The position numbers were made by a program, and so were the translations under genes. Shown in pieces: positions 22,700 to 34,580 of a DNA stretch of 64,000 nucleotides. Numbering within the stretch: the first letter of the stretch is position 1; every line of letters starts with the position of its first letter. The DNA comes from Panagrolaimus kolymaensis (Eukaryota > Nematoda > Chromadorea > Rhabditida > Panagrolaimidae): contig JAJQJQ010000011.1 of the NCBI GenBank assembly GCA_028622995.1, forward strand, positions 930,001 to 994,000, in the 5' to 3' direction. The notes under the pieces are model-generated. The model was not told the origin of the DNA, ran no database searches, and saw only the letters and a program-made list of their open reading frames with translations.

Positions 22700-25600
22700 A
22701 TGTCTGTTAAAATTTTTAATCACTATGGAATGGATCTTCAAGCTATTGTTGATTCAAATTTAGAAATATTACGTTATTATTTTAATAGTCGAAAAAATAG
22801 TTCTAGTGATATAGTATTTCCTGAACCTGCTGTAAGAATGTTAAGCGCAATTAAATATAAATCACCTAGTGATAAACCTAATCGTCGTGAACAACTTCAA
22901 AAGGTTCAACAACGTGGTTAGCAAATTATTTTTATTTTCATTTTTTTCCTTTTAATTTCTTAATTATTTCTAAATTAGACTAACAATAACCTAAAAAAAT
23001 ATTTATAACTTCTGCTTTCTTGGACTTATGATGACGGAATATACGGATACCAAAAAAAGTTATCATAAATTGCAAAAACTAAAAAAAAGAAAAAAAGCAA
23101 AAGCCATTTTTCTTTTGGTTTACTTTGAATATATTAAATTTTATCATAAAAAAAATAAAGAAATGGAATCTTCAAAAGCTAACATTAAAAAAAATTAAAG
23201 GGGAACTATCTTTTTTATTTGTGTTTTAATCAATGTTATTTTTTATTTTTAGTTCAAGAAGAAAAGGCTATGCAATCAGCCCCTACAGTGCCAATAGATG
23301 CAACCAAATTTGTTGCATATGTAACAGAAAGAAGAAAAAAGCGGATATTATTTAAAGGAGAATATTTGGTAAGCAAATTATTAATTATTCACGCAAATTT
23401 TGAGGACACCAAAAAAGAATCGAAGAAAATCCTTTATATCTTTCAAAAAAAAAAACATTTTTTAGATGATTCTTAGATCCGTGGATTCTTTAAAATGTCA
23501 ATGCAATGTTGCAAGTTCGCAAGGTGATAAAAATCAATATCCCGATACGTTACCATATGATCATACTCGAGTGGTATTAAGTAAAATTCCAAATGTCAAT
23601 GGAATTATGGATGAAAATTCGCATTATATTAATGCAAGTTATGTACCGGTAAGTACTCATTAATTGATTATAGATTTAAGAATATAAATAATTTTTAGTC
23701 ATGGCTTCGTGAAAAATCTTACGTAGTTACTCAATCAGTTAAAACTAAACCAGCTGCAGCAGATTTTTGGCGAATGATTTGGGAACTTCGAGCAAATACA
23801 ATCGTAATGTTAACAAAAGTATTTGATTTTATGAGAGTTATGTGTATGCAATATTGGCCACAAACTATTAAATTTAATTATGGCCAAATTGAAGTTGAAA
23901 CAATTGAAACTAAAACTTATGCACATTTTGTAAGTATTTCCTTTATTTTTTTGGTATATTAAAACATTTTTTTCTTGCAGATAATAAGAACATTTAAAAT
24001 TAAACACTTAGCGGGTGAAGAAGAAAGAATAGTCAAACATTTTCATTTTACTGAATGGGAACTTAATTCATTTCCATATATTTCGGCTTTTATTGAATTA
24101 AGAAGAAGAGTTCGACAATGGACTGAGAAAAATCCATGTGATGCCCCGATAGTTGTTCATTGCAGGTTTGAATTTTTAATATAAAAAAATCTTATTAAAA
24201 ACCACGGAATTACTTTTCATTTGTTGTTTTTGTTGCTTTTTTAGACTTAGCTTTTATTTTACAACTTTATTTAAAAAAAACAAAGCAATTTATTTAAATT
24301 TTATTTTCGATCAAAAAAGTTTAAAACTCAATTATTTCTTTACGCGTCGACTATTTTTTTTTGATTGAGATTCTATGGTTTAGTAAATTTTTTTTTGTAC
24401 ATAAGCTCGCTCTTTCCTCCCAAAAAGCAAAAAAAAAAAATTGATTAGAATTGTGTATTAACAATTATTATGTAGCAGAATGAATGCAATTAGTTGCATC
24501 AAATCGATCACAAAATAATCTTGAGCATGAATGTGGAATTATTTGATGAATTCTTTGTCTCATAGTTGCTGCCGTTTCTTTCATCCATGATTGAACCTTT
24601 AAAAAAATATACGAATTAAATTTTTTTGACTTTCGAAAACTATTCGACGGTTTACCTGAATTTTTGTGTAATCAAGAAGGAATTTAAAAGCTCTTAATCC
24701 AGTTGGTGGGCCACATTCTCTCATCAACACTGCTCGAGTGCATGAGAGATCACAAACAAGGGTTCGACAACGATGTCCAAAACCTAGAAGTGAGACTTCC
24801 AATTCCTTATATGGCCCACATCTTGCTCCACCACAATGACGTTTAAGTTCATGAGAAGCGTGATTGTAACAAGGAAGATTAGCGACCATCTAAAAAGAGT
24901 TATTTCAATGATTATTGAAATCTTATTTTAGGGATTTTTTAAAGCTACAAAGATTATGTATTTAGGAAAGTAAGAATATGAAATATGATCCTTTGACGAT
25001 TTCGTGAGAAAAAGCAAAAAACACCACTTATCAATTAAGAGTGTGCACTTTAATCGCTTCTAGCTTATTGACGCTTTTACAAGAAAAAAATCAAAAAACT
25101 TGTTAAAACTTGTGATACTTGAACACTTAAAAATGGTTTTACAAGTGTGTGTTTACACTAAAAACTTTTTTTAGCATTGAGGTTACTTTTTTTGTTCTCA
25201 CATGTTAAAGTTAGCTACAAACAAAATTGACGATGCAATTGCTTACGTAAATTTAAATTGTTTTCAAAGTTTTTAAAGTTTTATGAATTTAAATCTTTGA
25301 CTTATGTTTTGTTCTTTTCTTTCTCACCTCCCAATATCGATCACGACAAACATAATCACGCATATTAAATTGAATTTCAAAACCACACTCTCTTAAACAT
25401 CGATCATGAGCAGTGTCGAGGCGACAAAACATTTGTAAATCAAGTTCATCCGTAACTGATGGAACTCCAATACTACCAAACGATGTATGAGCCTAGAAAA
25501 AAGTTAACTTTTAATTATTGGAATGGTTTTAGGCGTAGCGTATTTTACAAGCAAGATAAAATAAAAAGAATTAGACTTTAGAAATTTTACACTTAGGTAA

Positions 25601-28600
25601 AACTTTGATGGCGAAAATGAAAAATTTAAATTTCCTAAACTAAACTTTTATTTAATTTAGACTATATAATTATTTTTTAATTAAACAAGTTTATTTACTT
25701 TAACCATATCCAATCCAGTCTTTAATTTTTCATTGCATCGCTCTTGACATTTGCTATCATCATTTGCAGGCTTTTGTAAATCACCTGTAAATTATAAAAA
25801 CAAAAATTATACTTGATTATTATTTTTTTCAAAAGTTGCCTTACGGATTGTTCTTTCTCCAATTCTTCCAAATTCTTCTTGTTGAGCATCATCAAGGGCC
25901 CTCTCGAGGCGTAAAAGATCGAAAGCTCGTTCACGTTTAAATATTTTGTGTTGTTTTTGTTCATCATTGATCGAATTAACAAACAACGGAAATGCTGAAG
26001 AAAAAAAAGAAAGTTTTTGTTAGAGAAAAAATGAAGGTAGACAATTGTCACATTTATTTTTCTTACAGCCTAAGGGTTTTAAGAGTTTATTGTTGGAGAC
26101 AATCAAGATTAGAGGAGGCAAAAAAAGGAACGAGTAAAGAACTCGTTTTTATTTTTTTTTTAGGACAAAAAAGAGTTCGAACTTTGAAACTGTATTTTTT
26201 TATTAATCAGTTAAATTAAGAATTTAAGTATAAGTGACACAAATAAAAATAGAAGCAATATCATATGTTTTGCCTTCCAAAAATAGAACAAAAAAAAATA
26301 AGTGAAAGTTTAAACTTTCAGACAACTTTGCAATTTTTAGAAATCCTTTGAAAACATTATGTTTGTTTTTAGACTTTTGTTAATAATTTAAGTTCAATTG
26401 GCAGCTTTTAATATTTGCAGAAAAAATGTGAAAATTTAGCAAGAAAAAACTTGTTTTCTTTAGCGCAGACAGACATCGAATTGTTTTTTTAAGGGATGAT
26501 CTAATGTAGCAGGAAGTATCGCGGCGTTAAAGCGCAAAGAATATTATTGCGTGGGATTAAAAACGCAATTAAGATAAACCAATTAAGCGTATTAATTTTT
26601 TTGTAATTGGAAATTTAAAGTTTTTTCTATCCATAAAAAAGGCTTGTCTCTCTTCTATTGAAATTTTCTATTGTTTATTAGCTATTCACTTACCACATAT
26701 CAGCAAAATAATCCCGGGTAACATCCATTTTAAATTAAATACAAACATAGAAATAAAAATTATTTAAACCAAATATGGAAGTCAAAAAAACTCAACTTCC
26801 TTGGAACAAAAAAAACTTCAAGTTTTTCGGGCCTTCTTCTAACAACAATGGAGAAGATGAGGAAAACAACAAAATCAAAAAAAGGAGGTAAAAAACTTGT
26901 GATTCTCCCGAAGAAGAATTTTTTCTTATTCTTCACGCTTTTCACAATGTTTTTAAATGTTTTTGTGAAAAGTGAATGTTTTTGTTCCATTCATTTTCTG
27001 ATAGATGGAATTGAAGAGGAGAAGTCGAAAATGTTTCATCTTTTTCTTCTTTCGCGCAATAGCAATAGGCCTAATGGCCATACGACGACGACAACGTCGT
27101 TTTTGTTGTCCCCAAAAAACAGGAACTCATACTTTTTATGAGTTAAAAAACCTTTTTTTGACGTCGGCAAACAGAAAAGTTTCTCCATCTTTTTCTTACC
27201 TTGAAATATGTCTCTTCTTCTGATAATAAAAACACCTGTAAAATAGCATGGAAAAATAGAAGGAAGAAAAGAAAAGGAAAAAGCTGTCAATCATATTCAA
27301 AAAGCATGCAACGTTCGAAAAACCAAAAATGAATGAAACAGTTCCGTGTTCAAAAAATTATTTTTCAAAAAACCATAAAAGTACTTGAAGCTTCAATTAA
27401 TTAACTTTATTTTTAAGCAATGGAGCAGGTAGATCAGGAGCATTTTGTGCATTGGATTCAAATTTGGATCTCCTAAAAAGGACAGGACAAATCGATGTAT
27501 TTGAATATGCAAGGAAAATGGTTAATTCAAGACCAAATTTAATTGATTCAGTTGAACAATATATATTTATTTATGAAATTTTATCCGAAGCTGTTTTATG
27601 CAATATTCAACCTATTGCTATGCATCAATTAAAAAATCGTAGTGGAATGTATCGAAGTAAAAATAATCGACAAATTATGGAAGTTCAAGATAGTCATGAA
27701 AATAAGGTATGTTTTTACAAATTTTAGACAACTTGATTAGATAGTAACAGACGTTAAAAAAAAGCTGCCGAAGTAAAAGTACGCGGGATATGTTTTACTA
27801 ATTTTTTATATCTTTCAGCTTCTCTTAACTTTAACCCCGTTGCTTCGAATCGGTGATTGCGCAGGTGGACATCGAATGGAAAATCGTGGAAAGAATCGAG
27901 ATGTGATGGTTGTTCCTCGTATGTTTTTTATAAACCTCCATAATCATTATCTTGATTAACATTATATTTTTTTAGCTGATCATGCTCGCCCATATCTTCA
28001 AACTTTACATGGTGAATCTAAAGATTATACTTATATTAATGCTGTGGAAGTTGATGGATTTACTAGAAAAGCAGAATTTATTGTAACAGAATGGCCCAAA
28101 CAACATACAGTTGATTCATTTTGGACTCTCATTTTTGATCATAGTTGTCATACTGTTATTAATTTGACTAATCAGCAAAATACCAAAGTAAGCGCTTACA
28201 AATATTTGTTTTACCACAAAGAAATTGCATTTCTCGCATGCTTATGGCTAAACACATAAGCACGTATTAAAAGTTCATATTTGTATTTTAGATGTATCCC
28301 GTATTCATCCATAATAAAGGTAAACAAAATTATGGGCCATTTGTTGTTGAAGTTCTTAATTATCAACAATATCCCGCAATGACTTCACATATGGTTAAAA
28401 TTCAAAAGAGGGTTGGTTTTTATTTTAATTTTTTATTCATAATTATGTCTATCTATCTCTTACATACATATATATTGCTGCTAATTTGGTATCAACAAAC
28501 AATTACAAAAATAAGGCTTCTGTACTATTTTCTAAAAAATCGAAATAATTTGGGTTTATCTGACTTTCTAATAGCTGGCTCTTATAAAACAAAAATAAAC

Positions 28601-31600
28601 ATTTTTGGCTTGCTTTTTTTACTTTTACAAAATTTTAAAAATACTCACTTTTTCTGTTTTTTGTTTTATTTATTTTTATTTCTTTGGGAATAGTGTAAGT
28701 AACCGATTTTATTTAAAATTTGGCTACTTTCATTAAAATATTATTACTTACTTTAGCACACTTTTTCTCTATTATTAAGTTATTTACTTTTTTGCGCTGC
28801 TTTTATTTATTCCCTTTTTTCTTTTTTTTATACCGCCGATGAAAACACTGAACGCAAGCCAACAGTATTGGAGCATATGATGGGAAAAAAACCAATATAT
28901 CGACGACCAACCCTTCGAGGATTTCTTTCGCCCGATGTTGAAGAAGAAATGGCAAAAGAACGTGAAAAGCGTCATCGATCATGCCCTCCCGGTCAATCAT
29001 TTCGTTTCAAATCCATTTATCGAGGAAAATTTCGATCCAATAGTGAAAGAAATGCTGATGGTGGAATTGATATTCGACGCATTTCATCCACTGCATCCGG
29101 TGTTTCACAAGCCATTCGAAGTGGCGGAGCTAAAGTTGCAAGGGTTGTTCGAACTGCGTCACAAATGGCTCGTCGACTTGCAACTCGAGGCAATACAAAT
29201 CGAGCTGAAAGAAAATTCACTGCACCATCATCGGAAACATTGGCACATTTCGATAAGGTTCTGTTACAAAAATAATAATTTAGGCTTCCAAAAAATTATT
29301 ATGTTTGATTCAATGCTGTGTTTTTTATTTTTTTAGTTTACTTTTTTTTTTGCACCCAAGCACTTTAGCTCAAAAGTTTAATTTTTTGGTTTTAAAGCAG
29401 CGAGCCATAAATAATTTTTGACATCCTTTATTTATATATTTATCTTTTTGTGTCCGCTGAAAGTCTTTTTTTCATTTAAAAAAAGCTGCTTCGCTTTTGT
29501 GTTTGCGCGAATCAGCAATGGCCTTTCTTGGGCAATCGAGTTATTAGCATTTTCAATTTTTTCCTCTGTTTTTTTCTTTTACTTTTAAGTGAAAAGTTGG
29601 CAACTAACAAAAATCCATTTTGTTTTGAACAAGAAATATTTTTTCCTTTGAATACATATTTTATCTAGAATATCGCCATTCTTTCGTTGCCAACTTATTA
29701 TCACAATACATTTTTTTCATTTTCACATACACACAAAAAACTTTTTTGCACCAACCAAATTTTTTCAGCCATCTGCACCTTTACCTTTAACTCGACCAAT
29801 TGATCGCGGAAAGAATGGTAATAATCCTGATACATCAAATAATTATAATAATAGCACCAACACAACACCATCATCAGCATATAATAATAGCACAAATAAA
29901 ACTAAACCTCCATCATCTCCTGCAATGAACGGTCGAAAAAAGGGTGCACCTATAAATCAAGATAAAGAGGTTTCAGTTAGTAAACTTGTAAGTAAAAATA
30001 AATAAACACAAAATTTCACAAATCCATTTTAAAAATTTATTATCTTCTTTTTATGCCTTTTTTTTCTTAGGTTCGATTGCCTTCATAAAAATAACTAATT
30101 TTATTTTCTTACAATTTTCCTTTAATTTTTTTTTAATTTTTGGAATTGAATTTTTTATTTATTTATTTTTTGGCCGTTGCTGCTTCGCGCAAAGTTTTTA
30201 CTCTAAACAAAACTTGTGTATGCGTCTTTTGTCTAATTGTCTTATGTTCGAAATTATTACATAAATTTTTTTCTTGAGTTGATACTATCTTTTAGTTTAA
30301 AAAAACCTTTTACGCTATCTTTTATTTTTTAAATTGGGTTATTATTATTTTCAGCTAATCTTTTCGCTTTTATTTATCTTTTCTGTTTCTTTAGTTTTTG
30401 CGCTTTTTTAATTTAAATTTCCTATGTTTCGCTTTATTTTTAGTTTTTTTTGTTGCATATTTCAGAGAGGTGATGCTGAAATTCAAAAATTACTTCATAT
30501 TAAACGAAAAAATCGCGGTAGAGCTGCGGGTGAAGGTCGTCGAGAAGCTTCAGAACAAGTTGAAAAGCTGGTCCGTTTTTTATTTCCATTTTTAGTTGTT
30601 TTTTTTAAGTGTCCACGTTTTTTTGTTGTTGTTTTTGTGCTGCGTTCTGCAAAAGCTTTTCGTATGCACACTACCACACTGTTTACACTCTTTCCTTCTT
30701 TTTTTTCTCACTTTCTTCTTGCTTGAGTTCTATCATTTTTTCCTTATCCAATTACTTTTCCACTGGATTGGGTTTTTTAATCAGTTCTAATATATAAATT
30801 TGAAGTGGATAAATTATTAGAGGTTGATTGCTACAATGGTTAAGTTAGGCAAAAAATTAAATTCGCTATGCTACCCAAGTGGTTGTAAAAATTCTTCCTA
30901 AGAAAAATAAATAAACCAATTACTTAGCCTAAATTTGGAATTTTTCATCTTTTAACGATGAGAAACTTCTCCCGCAGTTTTTATTTTCCATAAACATTAA
31001 ACTTTTCCTTTGAAGCAATCAATTTTCAATTTTTCAAAAATTAACTATCAACAACTAAACTTTGACGATTGCTCTGAATTACTTTTGCCCTTAACTTTCT
31101 CTAACTTTCAATCATGACTTTTTTCCACACCTTTTACCCTCAAATTTTTGCAACCTTTACTTTCCCAAGTAATGTAAGCATTATTTTCTTTTCTATTTTA
31201 GACATTTATGATCTCAGAAATTATGGCAACGGGTGCAACACAACAGCAATTAGAAGCGGAAGTTAGAATATGTTGTATAATACAAGTTAGAATGTGGCCT
31301 ATTGAAAATAAAGTACCTCTTTCAACTACTGGTTTAATTGAGCTTATTAAAATGACCCGATCATGGAGAAAACGAGCACCCGATCGACCTGAAACTAAAC
31401 CCACTATTGTTATGTCACAGTAAGTAGATATTTTGTTTTGAGATACAAAAAATGGTAATAGCAAATTTTGTTTTTTTTAGTAATGGCTATAGCCGATGTG
31501 GAATTTTTATTGGTGCATTAGTTTGCATAGATCAAATGGATATGGACCATGAAGTTGATGTATTTCATGCGGTTAAAATGATTCGAATTAATCGTCCACA

Positions 31601-31896
31601 ACTTATTGATATGAAGGTTTGAAATCATTTTTCTCAAAACCTAAACCATAATAAAAAAATTTAAGGATGAATATAAATACCTTTATGATCTCATGCTTCA
31701 TTGGTATATGACTAATCCCGAATATCGCATTTATGATGTTGAAAACTCTCCAGTTCGTGAAACATCTGAAGATCGTGAAACCATTAAAGATGGAGCCGAA
31801 TCCCTTGGAAACGGTTCCCTCATTCCATCCAATCGTCCAAGTTTACGATCAAGACAGGGTTCAACTAAAAAATCCCAAACTGTTTATCTAAATTAA
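22700..31896 (+). CDS. Tandem-domain protein tyrosine phosphatase, atypical/pseudo-PTP
   Basis: Joined exons: 22700-22916 (first exon MSVKIFNHYGMD, phase 1), 23253-23368, 23466-23648, 23699-23929, 23981-24165, 27418-27706, 27819-27918, 27976-28187, 28292-28411, optional 28757-29257, 29769-29987 and 30466-30570, then 31202-31419, 31481-31616 and 31666-31896. Length is 745 residues without the optional exons and 1020 with them. D1 shows the KNxY loop (GDKNQYPDTLPYDHTRV), YINASY, DFWRMIWE and the signature HCSNGAGRSG. Its WPD loop reads WELNSFP, without the general-acid Asp, and the Q-loop Gln is absent. D2 shows YTYINAVEVDGF, then RMWPIENKVP and MSHNGYSRCG, where the catalytic Cys is Ser. No ectodomain or TM was found, which is unusual for a tandem PTP. 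At least four further first exons lie upstream. Active-site CysArg remain in D1, so weak activity or substrate binding is possible. Confidence 0.85.
22917..23252. other. Intron before the common PTP exon
   Basis: A/T-rich intron ending TTTTTATTTTTAG. All alternative first exons are proposed to splice to this acceptor. Nothing else was seen. Confidence 0.6.
24468..26748 (-). CDS. Nested secreted Cys-rich protein
   Basis: Six exons on the minus strand: 26694-26748, 25845-25994, 25699-25784, 25328-25492, 24656-24889 and 24468-24596. All join in phase and give 272 residues. The N-terminus (MFVFNLKWMLPGIILLICG) is a signal peptide. The mature protein has about 14 cysteines in pairs (for example KCQERC, MFCRL, RCLRECG, YVC, CYNH, HCGGARC, HRC, VCDLSC, ECG, CSRLFC, NC), so it is probably disulfide-rich and extracellular. 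I could not assign a family; chondroitin-proteoglycan-type nematode domains are one possibility. The whole gene lies inside the 3252-nt PTP intron 24166-27417, antisense to the host gene. Confidence 0.75.
26749..27417. other. Right part of the PTP active-site intron
   Basis: 5' flank of the nested minus-strand gene, plus the end of the host intron (acceptor TTTTTAAG at 27417). No other gene was seen; open frames here look like chance. Confidence 0.5.
28757..30570 (+). CDS. Three in-phase cassette exons inserted into PTP domain 2
   Basis: Exons 28757-29257, 29769-29987 and 30466-30570 are all phase 0 at both ends and total 275 codons. They lie between D2 segments that would themselves join in phase (28411 to 31202). 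The first encodes a very basic stretch (GKKPIYRRPTLRGF, ARVVRTASQMARRLATRG). Its 5' edge is uncertain: the only AG in reach adds a hydrophobic, T-rich-coded run (LLLSYLLFCAAFIYS) that could be a real TM or unspliced intron. The second is Asn/Ser/Thr/Pro-rich (about 40% N, S, T or P). The third is charged (LLHIKRKNRGRAAGEGRR). They look like optional exons encoding a disordered insert. The flanking introns (28412-28756, 29258-29768, 29988-30465, 30571-31201) hold only A/T-rich DNA. Confidence 0.6.
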
Positions 31897-32965
31897 ATAT
31901 ATATAACAATAGTAAAAGCATATCGTTTGTATTCCTTCCATAAATCCCAAACCTTAATCAGTTAACGTATCTGTATAAAATTTTCTAAAGTTCTATCATC
32001 CCAAAAGAAAAGTCCAATAATAATAATTTTGGTGCAAATAATTTTTATTATATTTTTTGTGTGTGCCTTTTTCTTTCATTTAGAACTCACACATTTCTTC
32101 ACTTTTTTTATTTTTTAAATTTAATAAAAACTTTGAAAAATGGGTTTCAAATTTCGTGTCAATCAGTTCTTCTTTTTTATCTTTGTATTTCTTTTTTGAT
32201 GTTTTATTTTTTAAAGAATAATAGATTTTGCAAGAGTTTTAATAAAATTGTATAAATTTTAAATTTTATTTTCTTTTCATAAATAAAAATATTCAAAATC
32301 GTTTAAAAATTTAAAAATTTGTTATAAAGAATTTGGGAAAAATTAATTTTTAAATTTTGATCTTTCTTGATAAAAAGATTAAAAAACTGAACGGTAAAAT
32401 TCAAACACCAAAAATGGATTTTGCAAAAAGTTTCAAAAATTTATTACAAATAAACTTAAATATTTGGTCTGATTTTTGATTTCTTCAAATTAATGAGAAA
32501 AAAAGGGTTATTTACTGATTGCCTTGAACTTTAAAGTTTGAAAGAAATAAAAAGATTGTTTACTAAAACCAAAAACTATATTTCTCACATCAGCCTCGTT
32601 TCCCCTGCTCTCTTCTTTTTTATTAACATTTTGAAAACTACCGGTTCATTATTTGTTTGTGATGGTCAGAAACAACAAGAAAAAAAAGTGTTCAAAGTTT
32701 TGATTTGAAAACTGATAATAAAGAAAACGTTTAAAATCGTTTTTTTTGTTGCAAAGAGACAATAGTGATCGTTGGTTATCTCCCGGTAAACAAATTTTTT
32801 TTATCTTCTAAAAACTTGTTTATTATATTACCTAGAAATTTCTGTAGATGGCAAGGCGGTAGATAGTTAGAGATGTTTGACTTTGGCCTTGACTGGATGT
32901 TGATGTGGAACGAATGAGGTATATAAGGGACTAAGATAGTAAAGGAATATCAACCTGTAATAAAC
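31897..32965. other. Intergenic with a core promoter at the right end
   Basis: 3' flank of the phosphatase gene and then A/T-rich spacer. The last 100 bases are less A/T-rich and contain the TATA box listed next. No gene was recognised. Confidence 0.5.
32919..32927 (+). promoter_or_regulatory. TATA box of the downstream secreted-protein gene
   Basis: GTATATAAGG, about 40 nt upstream of ATG 32966, in a locally G/C-richer flank. The short distance suggests a very short 5' UTR and a strong, regulated promoter, common for abundant secreted proteins. Confidence 0.55.
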
Positions 32966-33922
32966 ATGCATTTTTACGCTCTTTGTCTTGTTGTCTTAAT
33001 TCTTGGTGGTGAAGGAGCTAAGCTTCCTGAACAAGTTGTAAAGCTACCAGAAAAGGTATTATATTCTTTCGGTTAATCAAACCCTCTGAAGCTTCATTTC
33101 AGGTAGCGGAACACAGCGCTTCATTGCTCGAACAATCCCAAACAGGAAAAAAAGTACGAGAATGTACTTGCGATGAACAATCTGAATGTGTTAAAGAAAT
33201 GAAAACACAATTTGAAGGATGTTTCGATAAATGCTGGCCTATCGTATCCAAGGTTGTTCTTTTTACTTTGGAAACCTCTCAATAAATTAAACATTTTTTA
33301 CAGGAAGGTTCAAAACTTGTTAAAAATCCCGATCAAACTAAACAATGCTTCAAAAATAAGCGAAGCTTTGTTGATGATATGCTTGATTGCATGCAAAAAG
33401 ATTTGAACACGTATGTTTTGCCTTTCCTCTTTCTTTTCAAACAATAATAAATTATACGCTTCAGCTGTGTCAAAGAAAAAGAGGATAAACAAATTGATTT
33501 TGTCGATATCAAAGTTTTCCTTGAAAAAGGTGAAAAGAAACTTCATGATCAAGCTGAATTACTTCTTGATACTGTGGGTGATGAAGGCAAAGAAGTTGTT
33601 GATATTGCATTCAAAGTTGGAGTAAGTTTTTATTTTATTTTTTAATTCCTTTTTAACAAATATGCATTTGTAGACTTGCATGCGTGAATGTTTTACCGAA
33701 AAGAACTCCGGCGGTTACTGTTACGACAAAAAAGGATGTCAACCCCTTCTTGAATCCAAAGAAACTGGAAGCACTCTTAAAAAATGCCTCAAAGATATTG
33801 GATGGAAAAAAGAAGCCAAACAACTTTGTGAATGCACCGTTAAAGCTGGAGTCGAAGATATGGATCGATGGTGTGCAATCATTGATAGCGTAAGCAAAAA
33901 CCCAGTACCCATGGCAGAATAA
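32966..33922 (+). CDS. Secreted Cys-rich protein, family unknown
   Basis: Five exons, 32966-33055, 33103-33252, 33304-33410, 33465-33621 and 33674-33922, keep phase and give 250 residues. The signal peptide is MHFYALCLVVLILGGEG. The mature protein is lysine-rich and helical, with repeated Cys (ECTCDEQSECVKEM, GCFDKCW, QCF, DCMQK, CVKEK, TCMRECF, GYCYDKKGC, KCLKD, LCECTV, WCA), suggesting an array of small disulfide-bonded helical modules. Introns are 42-54 nt. A TATA box lies just upstream. The function is not recognisable; a gut or body-cavity secreted protein is a guess only. Confidence 0.8.
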
Positions 33923-34580
33923 AAAAAATGATTTAAGAACTATATAATGAATATATATTGTATTAGAATTTGTAGAACTTTTTTTTCAATATTTTTATAT
34001 AAAATAAATAATAGAATTATAAAAAAGCAAAGCATTACAAAAATAATTGGCTTGTAAAAAACTTCGAAGTTGTTTTTTTTTCAAATAGAGGAAATTTCCT
34101 TTATCACCAAAAGAACCAAAGAAGACGATTCATTCAATTCCTTTAAAAAAAAAACGAAAGCTGCAAACTTCTAAAAGCTTTATTATTTTTGAAAAATAGT
34201 TTCTTCTTGATTTCCAATTAATCAATTTCCTCACAAAGGAAAAAATAAATAAAAACTTTGGTGTAAAATTAATTCACATTAAAAATCGAATGAATGAGCA
34301 ATGGAGAAAAAAAAACCGGGAGATGGAACGTGAAATTGCTTTTTTTCCATCAGAAGAAAACATGAGTCCGCAGGACAACAACGGGCAAAAGAAAGCAGTA
34401 AATTACAAACAAGAAGAAACAAATGACAAAATCAACGATGCGGGTGCAGCAGTTGCGGTTGCTGATTGAATTTGATTTTTTTTCCAAAAATTTTCAAAAA
34501 TTGATTTGACTTATTTTTTTGCAATTGTTTTAAATTAGTTTTTATATGTTTGTTGTTCACAACTGCACTCATTTGGAATC
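33923..34580. other. Intergenic, no gene seen
   Basis: 3' flank with AATAAA near 34005, then spacer. The block 34340-34480 is somewhat less A/T-rich but gives no supported exon. Confidence 0.5.
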
